The notes below the pieces were generated by a model. The model was not told the DNA's origin, made no database searches, and was given only the letters and a program-made list of their open reading frames with translations. A DNA stretch of 19,268 bases from DASXRC01 sp036506495 (GTDB lineage Bacteria; Actinomycetota; Actinomycetes; Mycobacteriales; Micromonosporaceae): positions 1-19,268 of the forward strand of contig DASXRQ010000198.1 in assembly GCA_036506495.1 (NCBI GenBank), in the 5' to 3' direction. A program made the position numbers and the translations under genes. Within the stretch, counting starts at the first letter, position 1. The number at the start of each line of letters is the position of its first letter. Below, one piece after another: positions 7,935 to 15,131 of this stretch.

Positions 7935-8033
7935 TCTCATAGCAGATCGCCGGCCCGCGCGGGCGCCGTCCACAGGCGGTCCAGCCGTCCACAGCCTCCG
8001 GCCATCGGACGACGTCGCGTCGGCGTACCCGAA

Positions 8034-8039
8034 TAGTGT
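8034..8039 (+). promoter_or_regulatory. Leaderless-type -10 box of SAF-domain gene
   Basis: TAGTGT is followed by 6 nt and a GTG start with no Shine-Dalgarno sequence between them. The same layout occurs at 8844 and, on the other strand, at 4395. Confidence 0.5.
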
Positions 8040-8045
8040 CGCGCG

Positions 8046-8627
8046 GTGCCCAGGACACGCGATCGCCGGCTGGACCCCGTGCGCTGGCCCCTCCCGCGGC
8101 GGGCGACCGTCATGCGGGCGGCGCTGGTCGCGGCGCTGCTCGTGACCGCGGCCGGCGTGCTGTACGGCGTGCCGGCGACACCTCGGACCGGCCCCCCGAC
8201 GGCGGCTTCCGGGCCCGCATCGCGCGCACCGACCGGGACGACGACGTCCCCGGCCAGATCCGCTGCCGCGCCGAGCGCGGTGCGGGATGACAGTCCGCAA
8301 GGCGGCAGCCCGCAAGACGGCCACCCGCCGGACCCGCGACCCGACGGCCGCCTCCCGATCCCGCCGGGAGCGGTCGGCGTGCCGGTCCACCTGGCCGATC
8401 CGGCGGCGCTCGTGGTGCTCCGGCCCGGCGACCGGGTCGACCTGCTCGCGGTGGCGGATGGGCCGCGGCCGGACACGATCGCGACCGCCGTCCTCGTGCT
8501 CGCCGTCCCGGCCCTCGCCGACGTGCCGGACTCCGGCATCGTCCTTCTCGCGCTCAGCCCCGACCAGGCGCGGCACGCCGTGCGGCTGCCACCGCATGTC
8601 CGATTGGCGGTGGTCGTGCGCGCTTAG
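8046..8627 (+). CDS. SAF-domain (CpaB/RcpC-like) membrane-anchored protein
   Basis: A 193-aa protein with a basic N-terminus, one membrane helix (about 20-42), a Pro/Ser/Thr-rich extracytoplasmic linker (45-102) and a C-terminal SAF-like domain (about 103-193; PIPPGAVGVPVHL, then VVLRPGDRVDLLAV). SAF domains occur in CpaB/RcpC pilus assembly factors, flagellar FlgA and sugar dehydratases. The linker and topology suggest an exported, membrane-tethered protein. No pilus genes lie nearby, so a role in Flp pili is not supported by context. The GTG start is preceded by a TAGTGT box at leaderless distance. Confidence 0.8.
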   Translation: MPRTRDRRLDPVRWPLPRRATVMRAALVAALLVTAAGVLYGVPATPRTGPPTAASGPASRAPTGTTTSPARSAAAPSAVRDDSPQGGSPQDGHPPDPRPDGRLPIPPGAVGVPVHLADPAALVVLRPGDRVDLLAVADGPRPDTIATAVLVLAVPALADVPDSGIVLLALSPDQARHAVRLPPHVRLAVVVRA

Positions 8628-8632
8628 ATCAG

Positions 8633-8806
8633 TCAGTCCCAGTGCGGCGGGCGCTCGTCCAGAAGGCGGTCGTCGTTGGATTCGCCGCGTTCGCCCCAGC
8701 CCAGATCGGTGTCGTCGGTCGTCTGGTCCCGCATCAGGTGTCCGTCATCCTCGGCGAGATCGACGGTACGGTCGTCGTCGGTCCCCGGCAGGTCGCCCGT
8801 GCTCAC
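8633..8806 (-). CDS. Small acidic conserved protein
   Basis: A 57-aa, strongly acidic protein with many Asp residues and the C-terminal sequence LLDERPPHWD. The internal DDTDLGWGE and the PPHW ending resemble a small actinobacterial family of unknown function that I recognise only by this pattern. No membrane helix or cysteine is present; it is probably cytoplasmic and mostly disordered. The GTG start lies 8 nt after a TACGCT box, so the mRNA is probably leaderless. It is divergent from the next gene with a 49-bp shared promoter region and converges on the SAF gene with 5 bp between stops. A longer frame upstream to 9097 is the antisense of the neighbouring gene. Confidence 0.72.
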   Translation of the reverse strand: MSTGDLPGTDDDRTVDLAEDDGHLMRDQTTDDTDLGWGERGESNDDRLLDERPPHWD

Positions 8807-8814
8807 GTTCAGGC

Positions 8815-8849
8815 AGCGTACCCGTTGTGCCCCCGCCCGTTGGTACGGT
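8815..8849. promoter_or_regulatory. Facing leaderless promoters of two small divergent genes
   Basis: On the minus strand TACGCT (8815-8820) stands 8 nt before the GTG at 8806. On the plus strand TACGGT (8844-8849) stands 6 nt before the GTG at 8856. The two transcripts start back to back within 49 bp, leaving little room for separate regulators. Confidence 0.5.
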
Positions 8850-8855
8850 CGCACG

Positions 8856-9158
8856 GTGACGACGCGCTCGGACGGATCGGACGAGAAGTACTGGCGAGGC
8901 GCGTCCGGCGGCGACAAAGGCGGGGCGGGCGACGCTTCGGAATACGCCGGTCCACCGCCCACCGAACCTCCGCCTCCAGGGTGGCGCCCGCCGATCGTGG
9001 TGCAGCCTCCGCCGCCGCGGCAACTGCCGCCCCAGAACGAGCCCGAACTCGATCGGGCCGAGGAGAGCGCGCGCACGCTCACGCTTGGCGTCGGCATGCT
9101 GGCCGGTGCCGTCCTCCTGATCGTTATCTGTGTGCTGTGCTCCCGCGTGGTCTTCTAG
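8856..9158 (+). CDS. Small proline-rich single-pass membrane protein
   Basis: A 100-aa protein with a charged Gly/Ser/Asp N-terminus (1-30), a proline-rich stretch with PPPTEPPPPGW and VVQPPPPRQLPPQ (33-59), an acidic neck (NEPELDRAEE) and one C-terminal membrane helix (75-96) with two cysteines (92 and 95), ending in RVVF. The topology is probably cytoplasmic N-terminus with a tail anchor. I do not recognise a functional family. The GTG start follows a TACGGT box by 6 nt. The stop lies 7 bp from that of the convergent DUF2231 gene. Confidence 0.78.
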   Translation: MTTRSDGSDEKYWRGASGGDKGGAGDASEYAGPPPTEPPPPGWRPPIVVQPPPPRQLPPQNEPELDRAEESARTLTLGVGMLAGAVLLIVICVLCSRVVF

Positions 9159-9165
9159 GACGGGG

Positions 9166-9654
9166 TCAGAACCCGGTCCAGACCGCCTTCGCACCGGTGT
9201 CGCCGGTCTTGAATACGTAGTACGCCGTGCCAAGCGCCAGCACGACGACGAGCAGCGCCAGCGACCAGTCGAGCCAGGCGCCCGGGCTCGGCAGGGCGTA
9301 GCGCCGCGCCCCGCCGCGGGTCACCAGCACCTGGAGAACCGACACGACGGCCAGCGCCAGGGCGAACCACAGCGTCCGATCGCCGAACTGCTGGTGCTTC
9401 GAGACCTGGTCCAGGATCTCCGCCGGGTAGTTCTTCGCGATCAGCACGTTCCGCAGCCGGTTGCCGGACAGCGTGGCGAACCAGGCGGCGAACGGCGCGA
9501 CGACCCCGAGCAGCGCCGTTGCCCAGCCGACCCGGCCGCGCAGGCGAGGGACCAGGGCGTACGCGAGCGCCGCGGCTATGAGCAGCGGGACGAACACCAC
9601 CGCGGCGTGGACGAACAAGGGGTGTGCCGGTACGCCCAGGAGCTTCTCGAACAC
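9166..9654 (-). CDS. DUF2231 family four-helix membrane protein
   Basis: A 162-aa integral membrane protein with four helices (about 13-36, 42-63, 93-112, 128-147). The family signature is visible at the start, GVPAHPLFVHAAVVFVPL with His11 and His16, and again at the end, FKTGDTGAKAVW. The function of DUF2231 is not established; the paired histidines in the first helix resemble haem- or metal-binding membrane proteins (inference). The GTG start has AGGAGG six bases upstream; an extension to 9681 is less likely. It is divergent from the MpaB-like gene across a 185-bp gap containing a CCCGTTAACGGG palindrome. Confidence 0.88.
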   Translation of the reverse strand: MFEKLLGVPAHPLFVHAAVVFVPLLIAAALAYALVPRLRGRVGWATALLGVVAPFAAWFATLSGNRLRNVLIAKNYPAEILDQVSKHQQFGDRTLWFALALAVVSVLQVLVTRGGARRYALPSPGAWLDWSLALLVVVLALGTAYYVFKTGDTGAKAVWTGF

Positions 9655-9720
9655 CGACGGCCTCCTATGAGTGCGGGGCAACGCGACGTCAGGGTACGGG
9701 CCGAACGATCTCGCGGCTGT

Positions 9721-9732
9721 CCCGTTAACGGG
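9721..9732. promoter_or_regulatory. 12-bp palindrome between divergent genes
   Basis: CCCGTTAACGGG is a perfect palindrome in the 185-bp gap between the DUF2231 and MpaB-like genes. Flanking TGT and ACA extend it with a one-base offset. It could be an operator for either gene; no known regulator is assigned. Confidence 0.3.
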
Positions 9733-9839
9733 GACACGCCAGGTTGAGTCGATCTGGTTCAGTCAGGTTCCCGACGCCGGCGATCGCGTTCGATCAAGGA
9801 CCTTCGCGGCGCGGCGAGCCGTCGTGGCACGCTGGGCAC

Positions 9840-10670
9840 ATGGATCCGCACGAGGACCTCGGGCTGTTCGGCCCCGGCTCGGTGACCTGGCGGGTGCACG
9901 CCGAACCGATCCTCGCCCTCGCCGGGCTGCGTTCGCTCTTCCTGCAGGCGTTGCACCCGAGGGCGGTCGCGGGCGTGGTGCAGAACTCGGGCTACAAGAC
10001 CGATCCGTGGGGCAGGCTGGTCCGCACGATCAACTACGTGGCCACCGCGGTCTTCGGCACGACCGCGCAGGCCGAGGCGGCAGGCCGGCGGGTCCGCGCC
10101 GTGCACGCCCGGCTGACCGCCAGAGACCCGCGCACCGGTGAGATGTTCCGCGTCGACGAGCCGGCGCTGCTCCGCTGGGTGCACGTCAGCGAGGTGGAGT
10201 CGTTCCTCGACACGGCCCGACGGGCGGGCGTTGCCCTGACGAGTGCCGAGGTCGACGCGTACTACACCGAGCAGCGGAGGGTCGCCGCGCTGGTCGGCCT
10301 GGACCCGTCGACTGTTCCCGGCACCGCGGCCGAGGTCGACGGTTACTACCGCGATATTCGGCCGGAGCTCGAGATGACCCGGGACGCAGCCGAGACGCTC
10401 GTGTTCCTGTCGGTGCCGCCCCTGCCGTGGCGCCTCGGCTTCACCCCGGTGCGCCTCGCGTATTTCGGCGTCGCCGCGACCGCGTTCGGCCTCCTGCCGC
10501 CGTGGGCCCGGCGGATGTACGGGACGCTCGGGCTGCCCAGCACCGACCTGTCCGCGTCGCTGTCCGTCCGAACCCTGCGGCTCGCGCTGAACGCACTGCC
10601 GCACACGGTGTACGAAGGACCGCTCTACCGGGCCGCGATGGCGAGAGCGGAGCTGGCCGGCCGTCGCTGA
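9840..10670 (+). CDS. Oxygenase MpaB / DUF2236 family protein
   Basis: A 276-aa protein of the MpaB/DUF2236 family, which includes the haem-dependent latex-clearing oxygenase Lcp and the fungal mycophenolic acid oxygenase MpaB. Seen: FGPGSVTWRVH (10-20), LQALHPRAVAGVV (35-47), YKTDPWGRLVRTINYV (52-67), AVHARL (87-92) and RWVHVSEVESFLD (112-124), with conserved His and Arg that could ligate haem. No signal peptide is evident. The substrate cannot be inferred. The ATG was chosen because a longer frame to 9744 covers the intergenic palindrome; CACGCT stands 6 nt before it, so this mRNA may also be leaderless. Confidence 0.9.
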   Translation: MDPHEDLGLFGPGSVTWRVHAEPILALAGLRSLFLQALHPRAVAGVVQNSGYKTDPWGRLVRTINYVATAVFGTTAQAEAAGRRVRAVHARLTARDPRTGEMFRVDEPALLRWVHVSEVESFLDTARRAGVALTSAEVDAYYTEQRRVAALVGLDPSTVPGTAAEVDGYYRDIRPELEMTRDAAETLVFLSVPPLPWRLGFTPVRLAYFGVAATAFGLLPPWARRMYGTLGLPSTDLSASLSVRTLRLALNALPHTVYEGPLYRAAMARAELAGRR

Positions 10671-10689
10671 GTCGGATGGCACGGCTTGG

Positions 10690-11607
10690 CTAGCTATCCC
10701 GACCGCTGTCGAGGCCGGCCCAGGGCTCGCGGTGTGGCGCCTGGGCGCCGGCGGGGCAGGCGCGACGAAAGTCGCACCACATGCACTGCGGCCCCGGCGC
10801 GGTCGGGAACGCCTCGTCGAGGTCGGCGCCCGCGGCGACCGCGCGCTCGGCGGCGACGACGTCCCGGGCGGTGGCCTCGGCCCGCCCGACGTGCCGCGCG
10901 ATCGACTCCTCGGTGTGCTCGTGGGCGGCGACCTTCCCGGTCGGCAGGTGGTGCAGCTCGACACGCCGGCAGAGCCGCCGGAACACGCGCTCCGCCGCGT
11001 ACGCATAGAGTGCCAACGCCCGCGAGCCGCGCGCGTCGTCGCTGCCGAGCTCGGCGCGGCCGGTCTTGTAGTCGACGATGACCAGGTGGGCACCCGCCGG
11101 GCCGGGTCGGGAGTCGATCCGGTCGGCGCGCCCGCTGAACGCCAGAACCCGCGTGCGCGCGGCCACGACCCGCTCGACGCCGAGCGGCTCGAAATCCGGG
11201 TCGAGCGTCGCCACGTACGCCTCGAGCCAGTCCAGCGCGCGGCGGAACACGCCGCGCTGGTGGTCGGCGTCGCGATAGCCCTCACCCACCCAGGTGGCCT
11301 TCAACAGTGTGCCGAGCGCCGCCGGCCGCCGCCGCTCGGCCGGCAGGTCGAACCAGTTGCGCAGGGCCGTGTGCACGCTCGCCCCCAGCGAGTTGTGCGC
11401 CCATGGCGGCCCCTTCGGCGGGGACGGCCGGTCCAGATATGCGTAGCGGTATCGACGCGGACAGTCCTCGTACGCACTCAGCTTGCTGGGCGTGCAGACG
11501 AACAGGCGCTCCGGCATGCCCTCGAAGCCGAGCTGTTCCGGTGCTTCGGGCCGCGGGCCGGGTGTCCGGTTGGCGGAGATGTCGCCCGCCTGGGGTGTCC
11601 TGCGCAC
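10690..11607 (-). CDS. RecB-family PD-(D/E)XK exonuclease with four-cysteine Fe-S motif
   Basis: A 305-aa stand-alone nuclease like the C-terminal domain of RecB/AddB or Cas4. Seen: CTPSKLSAYEDCPRRYRYAY (38-57) with Cys49; catalytic His79 in GASVHT; GRADRID (159-165) with Asp162; VDYKTGR (178-184) with Asp179 and Lys181; and QCMWCDFRRAC (274-284) with Cys275, 278 and 284. Cys49 plus the last three form the one-plus-three set that holds a 4Fe-4S cluster in AddB and Cas4. It probably degrades DNA ends in repair. The GTG start has GGGAGG nine bases upstream; an internal ATG at residue 31 would remove 30 poorly ordered residues. It is divergent from the DUF6191 gene. Confidence 0.92.
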   Translation of the reverse strand: MRRTPQAGDISANRTPGPRPEAPEQLGFEGMPERLFVCTPSKLSAYEDCPRRYRYAYLDRPSPPKGPPWAHNSLGASVHTALRNWFDLPAERRRPAALGTLLKATWVGEGYRDADHQRGVFRRALDWLEAYVATLDPDFEPLGVERVVAARTRVLAFSGRADRIDSRPGPAGAHLVIVDYKTGRAELGSDDARGSRALALYAYAAERVFRRLCRRVELHHLPTGKVAAHEHTEESIARHVGRAEATARDVVAAERAVAAGADLDEAFPTAPGPQCMWCDFRRACPAGAQAPHREPWAGLDSGRDS

Positions 11608-11676
11608 GTAGTCGATCCTCCCACCGGGGTGCGACACTGGGCGGACGCGACGGCGGCGCACCGCCGGGGAGGTTCC

Positions 11677-11916
11677 ATGGGGTTCATGCGCTGGCTGCGC
11701 GGCGGGGACGAGAACTCGACCGCGACCGCGATCGTCTCCGCGGGCCTGGCCGAGATCGACGGCCTCTTCCGGCCGTCGAAGCACAAGCAGACCGAGCACA
11801 TCGAGGAGTCCAAGCGGAAGCGGGTCGACGTCGCGAACGGCGCCGGCATCGACCTCGACCTGGGCGTCGCGATCATTCGGCGCCCGGCACCCGAGCCGGC
11901 CGATCCGGGCAGCTGA
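11677..11916 (+). CDS. DUF6191-like small protein
   Basis: A 79-aa basic protein with a helix-forming N-terminus, then DGLFRPSKHKQTEHIEESK (28-46) and GIDLDLGVAIIRR (57-69). The LF-P-[RS]KH-TEH motif followed by a short beta segment matches my memory of DUF6191, a small actinobacterial family of unknown function. The ATG is preceded by GGGGAGG at good distance. The stop codon TGA directly abuts the stop codon of marC on the other strand with no base between. Confidence 0.8.
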   Translation: MGFMRWLRGGDENSTATAIVSAGLAEIDGLFRPSKHKQTEHIEESKRKRVDVANGAGIDLDLGVAIIRRPAPEPADPGS

Positions 11917-12528
11917 TCACGCCCGCGAGTAGTGGGTGACGAACGCCGCAACCGAGTCGGCGATGAGCTGGACCGCGATAGCGGCGAGCAGGAGCCCGGC
12001 GATGCGGGTCAGCACCTCGATCCCGCTCGGCCGGAGCACCCGCACGATCACCCCGGAGAACCGCAGGGTCAACCAGACGACGATCATCACGGCGAGGATG
12101 CCGAGCGCGATCGCCAGGTAGTCGCCCGCGCCGCTCGCCCGCCGGACGAACAGCATGGTGGCGACGATCGCGCCCGGACCGGCCAGTAGCGGTACGCCAA
12201 GCGGCACGAGCGCGACGTTCGAGGTCGCCGGCGCGTTGGGGTCGTCCGCCTTCCCGGTGAGCAGCTCGAGGGCGACGAGGATGAGCAGCAGGCCGCCAGC
12301 GCCCTGCAGGGCTGGTAGGTCTATGTGCAGGTAGTCGAGGATCGTCTGTCCGGCTACCGCGAACGCGACGATCACGCCCAGCCCCAGCGCGACCGCCTGG
12401 ACCCCGGCCCGACGACGGTCGCGCGCCGGCATCGTCCCGGTGAGTGCGAGAAAGATCGGCACCATGCCCGGCGGATCGGTGATCACCAGAAGGGTGACGA
12501 ACACCTCGCCGAACAGTTTCGCGTCCAC
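11917..12528 (-). CDS. MarC family integral membrane protein
   Basis: A 203-aa protein with six predicted membrane helices. Family motifs seen: ITDPPGMVPIFLALTG in helix 1 (16-31) and PLGVPLLAGPGAI (109-121), repeated in the two halves as usual for MarC. The biochemical role of MarC proteins is unknown; despite the name they are not established in multidrug resistance. The GTG start gives the family's usual N-terminus (VDAKLFGEVF); a second GTG seven codons upstream is possible. No strong ribosome site is visible. The 53-bp gap to the upstream propeller-protein gene suggests co-transcription. Confidence 0.9.
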   Translation of the reverse strand: MDAKLFGEVFVTLLVITDPPGMVPIFLALTGTMPARDRRRAGVQAVALGLGVIVAFAVAGQTILDYLHIDLPALQGAGGLLLILVALELLTGKADDPNAPATSNVALVPLGVPLLAGPGAIVATMLFVRRASGAGDYLAIALGILAVMIVVWLTLRFSGVIVRVLRPSGIEVLTRIAGLLLAAIAVQLIADSVAAFVTHYSRA

Positions 12529-12581
12529 AACCGGCAGTCTCACATGGACGGTCGCGGCCCGTGGCCGGTCCGGCGTGGGCG

Positions 12582-13835
12582 TCACGTTCCCAGGTGCGGC
12601 ACTACCTGTGCGCGCTCCCGTTCGCCCAGGCCGGACAGCGCGATCGGCTCGACCCCGGCGGCATCGCCCGCCGCGATCTTCTCGACGCGCAGTCGGACAA
12701 GCTCCTGGCCATCGCCGCCGTGCACCAGCGTGTGAGCGTCCAGCCACACCGCTGTCCCACTCGGGCTGGGTCCCGCGTCGCGGACGGTCGGCGTCGTCCC
12801 GAAGGCGGTGGACAGGTCGACGAGCAGTGCCCGCCCACTCCGGCCGACGGCGACGAGCCAGTGGCCGTCGGGAGATACCCAGCCCCGGCCCGCGGCCGGC
12901 AGCGGGAGGCTGCAGGACCGCCGCTGCACCGCGAGCGCACGGGCCACGTCGAGCAGTGCGACGCACCCCTTGGTGCCGGGTTGGTCGGCGAGCCGGGCCA
13001 CGACGGTATGCCTGTCCGGCAGCGTGCCGTAGGCGACACTCGCCTCCGGACGCCACGCCGGCACGGCAGCCGGCCGGTCCCCGGACCACACACCGAGCTC
13101 AGCACCGGCCGCATTCGTGGCGCGGGCCCGGCTGAGCAGCACCAGCGCCCCCGCGAACGCGACGGGCAGGCTGCCCGCCGGCGCGGTGGTCTGCACCCGG
13201 TTGCGCAGTGCGCCGCCGGTGATGCTCGCAAGTAACAGCCGTCCGCCCTTGCGCCAGGACACTCGCGTACCGTCGTCCGAGAGCGCCAATCCGTCCACAT
13301 CAGACAGAAGTCGGACCGGAGCGCCGGTGGGCCGCACGTACCACAGCGAGGTTGGCGCGGTCGCGGCGCCTCCCGTGACGAGCCACCCGGTGGACACCCC
13401 GTACGCCGCGGTGACCGGGCCGACCGGCTTAAGGTCGATGGTCGGGCCGGTGGTCGGCACCAGGCGCTCCGTGGTTACCACCCCGACCGGCAGTGGGCGC
13501 GGGGCGAGCGCGTTCGCCCGCGCCAGGGTGTCGGGCGATTCGATCGGCGCGGCCCTCGACGCGGTCGGCGGGTCCGCGGGCGGCAGCATCGGCTCAGCCA
13601 TGAGCGTCGACAACTTCGTGGGCGCCACCGGCCTCGCGGACAGCTGCGCGACGCCCGACGTGGCCAGCGTCGTCACCGCCACGAGAGCGACCGCACCTCC
13701 GGCGGCCCGGCGCCGGACAACCCGGCGACCGCGCCGGATGACCACCCCGGAGAGGCCACCGGTGGGTGGCGCCGGCTGGGCCGCCCACTCGTTGAGGCCG
13801 GCGCGCAGGTCCCGCTCGATGTCGCCCACGGTCAC
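12582..13835 (-). CDS. Membrane-anchored beta-propeller-like protein, paralogue B of sigma-factor locus
   Basis: A 417-aa protein with a cytoplasmic N-terminus of about 43 residues, an Arg-rich stop before one membrane helix (44-65), a Pro/Ala linker and a large exterior domain. That domain has repeated blades of the TolB/WD40-like kind, for example LALSDDGTRVSWRKGG and WVSPDGHWLVAVGRSG. It is paralogous to the upstream gene: both share GPVTxxY-GW, the SPDGHWL blade, two cysteines around it and the same topology. The role is unknown; the position suggests control of the SigE-type sigma factor by its N-terminal segment (inference). No HxxxCxxC zinc anti-sigma motif is present. Start uncertain: GTG 13835 is chosen, with TTG 13841 and GTG 13829 as alternatives; there is no Shine-Dalgarno. 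Confidence 0.78.
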   Translation of the reverse strand: MTVGDIERDLRAGLNEWAAQPAPPTGGLSGVVIRRGRRVVRRRAAGGAVALVAVTTLATSGVAQLSARPVAPTKLSTLMAEPMLPPADPPTASRAAPIESPDTLARANALAPRPLPVGVVTTERLVPTTGPTIDLKPVGPVTAAYGVSTGWLVTGGAATAPTSLWYVRPTGAPVRLLSDVDGLALSDDGTRVSWRKGGRLLLASITGGALRNRVQTTAPAGSLPVAFAGALVLLSRARATNAAGAELGVWSGDRPAAVPAWRPEASVAYGTLPDRHTVVARLADQPGTKGCVALLDVARALAVQRRSCSLPLPAAGRGWVSPDGHWLVAVGRSGRALLVDLSTAFGTTPTVRDAGPSPSGTAVWLDAHTLVHGGDGQELVRLRVEKIAAGDAAGVEPIALSGLGERERAQVVPHLGT

Positions 13836-13844
13836 GCCCAAATG

Positions 13845-13870
13845 GACGCGGCAGCCCGCGCAGAAGGTTG
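13845..13870 (-). promoter_or_regulatory. Candidate ECF-type promoter of paralogue B
   Basis: On the minus strand CAACCTT (13864-13870) is followed 15 nt later by CGTCC, close to the start codon. CAACCTT also occurs upstream of the sigma gene (15878-15884). ECF promoters typically combine an AAC-containing -35 with a CGTC-like -10 at about this spacing. Tentative. Confidence 0.3.
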
Positions 13871-13901
13871 CCGCCGCAAGGTTTGATCGGCCTTTGGGTG
13901 G

Positions 13902-15131
13902 TCAGCCTCCGCCGCGCGGCGCCAACACCGGGACGAACTCCCATTCGTTGCCGAGCCCGTCGGGCAGCGCGACCGGGTGGGTGGCCCCGTCAAGGTGGCA
14001 CGCGACGGCCCCGGCCTGATCTCGGCCGACCGCCGTCGCGGCGTCCACCCAGGCGATCGGGCCCAAGGCCGGGCAGGCCACCGCCGCCGGCCGCCCGGAG
14101 AGGGCCCCGGCGACGTCGACGAGCAGATATCCGGTGGCGGTCGGCACGGCGAGCCAATGGCCATCAGGGGCCAGCGCGCCGGTGCGGACCGGTTGGCCGG
14201 CGACCGCGGTTCGCCTCGGCCCGGCCGCCATCAGCCCGAGGGCGCAGGCAGCGGTGCGACCGACCCGCAGGCCCGTCGCCACCGGCGTCAGAGCACCGAG
14301 GCAGACGTTCGCCTTGGCGTCCCGCACCAGGCCGACGACGCCGGCCGCGGACCGGCCATAGACGGCCGCGACCTTACGGTTCCAGGCCGGGCGGTACGCG
14401 ACCCCGGGCTTCCAGTAGTCATGCGACGCGGCGTCGGCGGACGCGATCACGACACGGTCGTCGAGGAAGGCGACCGGGCGCGCGCCTGGCGCCTTCACCT
14501 TGCTCCGCCGCACCAGACCGCTCGCGGTCACGTCGGCGACGCCCAGGGTGGTCCCCTGCGTGAACGCCATCACGGATCCGTCCGGGCTCAACGCCCAGGC
14601 CGGGGTCCGGACCAACTCGACCGTGGTGCCATCGACGCGCAGCAGGCGTACGTCCTCGGCACCGGCGTACACCCAACCCAGCGGCGTGCGGTAGATCTGG
14701 GTGACCGGGCCGACCCCGCCCAGCTGGAACCGGCGGCCGTCGGCGCTCCACACCTCGCCGCCCACGCGAAGGTCGAGGACCGCGGGCTCGGCCGCCGCGG
14801 CCACGCTCGGGGTGGCCGACGCCTCGGCGGACGTCGACAGGTCGCCCGGGGCCGCGGACAGGCCGGTGTCGGGGCCGACCGCCACGTGCGCGGGCGCCTG
14901 CCACCACCCGCGCGCGGTGAGAGCGCCACCGAGTGACAGGGCTAGCGCCAGCGCCGCCACGACAGACGTTCCAGCGGTACGCCGGCGGCGTATCGCCCGC
15001 GCCCGCCGCACCGCCGTTGGCGCGGGATCGTTCATCGGCGGGAGGTCCCGCACCCGCGAGGTGAACATGTCCCGCAACGCGTTCTCGACCGCCCGTGCTC
15101 CCTCGGACCGGCGCGGCCCGCCGGTCGTCAT
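13902..15131 (-). CDS. Membrane-anchored beta-propeller-like protein, paralogue A, coupled to SigE-type sigma factor
   Basis: A 409-aa single-pass protein: cytoplasmic N-terminus (1-50) with the helix AVENALRDMFTSRVRDLPPM, a basic stop RRARAIRRRR, a membrane helix (53-74), a Ser/Ala/Thr linker and an exterior domain of repeated short beta blades (GEVWSADGRRFQLGG, ALSPDGSVMAFTQG, ALAPDGHWLAVP). The ATG overlaps the sigma factor's TGA stop (ATGA), so the two are translationally coupled, as usual for a sigma factor and its regulator. It lacks a zinc anti-sigma domain. I infer a candidate novel-type anti-sigma or sensor; the family function is not known to me. The ligand of the exterior domain is unknown. 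Confidence 0.85.
   Translation of the reverse strand: MTTGGPRRSEGARAVENALRDMFTSRVRDLPPMNDPAPTAVRRARAIRRRRTAGTSVVAALALALSLGGALTARGWWQAPAHVAVGPDTGLSAAPGDLSTSAEASATPSVAAAAEPAVLDLRVGGEVWSADGRRFQLGGVGPVTQIYRTPLGWVYAGAEDVRLLRVDGTTVELVRTPAWALSPDGSVMAFTQGTTLGVADVTASGLVRRSKVKAPGARPVAFLDDRVVIASADAASHDYWKPGVAYRPAWNRKVAAVYGRSAAGVVGLVRDAKANVCLGALTPVATGLRVGRTAACALGLMAAGPRRTAVAGQPVRTGALAPDGHWLAVPTATGYLLVDVAGALSGRPAAVACPALGPIAWVDAATAVGRDQAGAVACHLDGATHPVALPDGLGNEWEFVPVLAPRGGG

Noticed and set aside
7968..7996. CCGTCCACAG repeated twice within 30 bp
   Set aside because: Only 10 bp long and two copies; not enough for a CRISPR, an origin box or a regulator array.
10732..11676. Plus-strand frame upstream of the DUF6191 gene (extension of the same frame)
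   Set aside because: Opposite the RecB-type nuclease; a clear ribosome site and ATG are at 11677.
13977..14936. 319-codon plus-strand frame
   Set aside because: Antisense to propeller paralogue A, with no ribosome site or recognisable domain.
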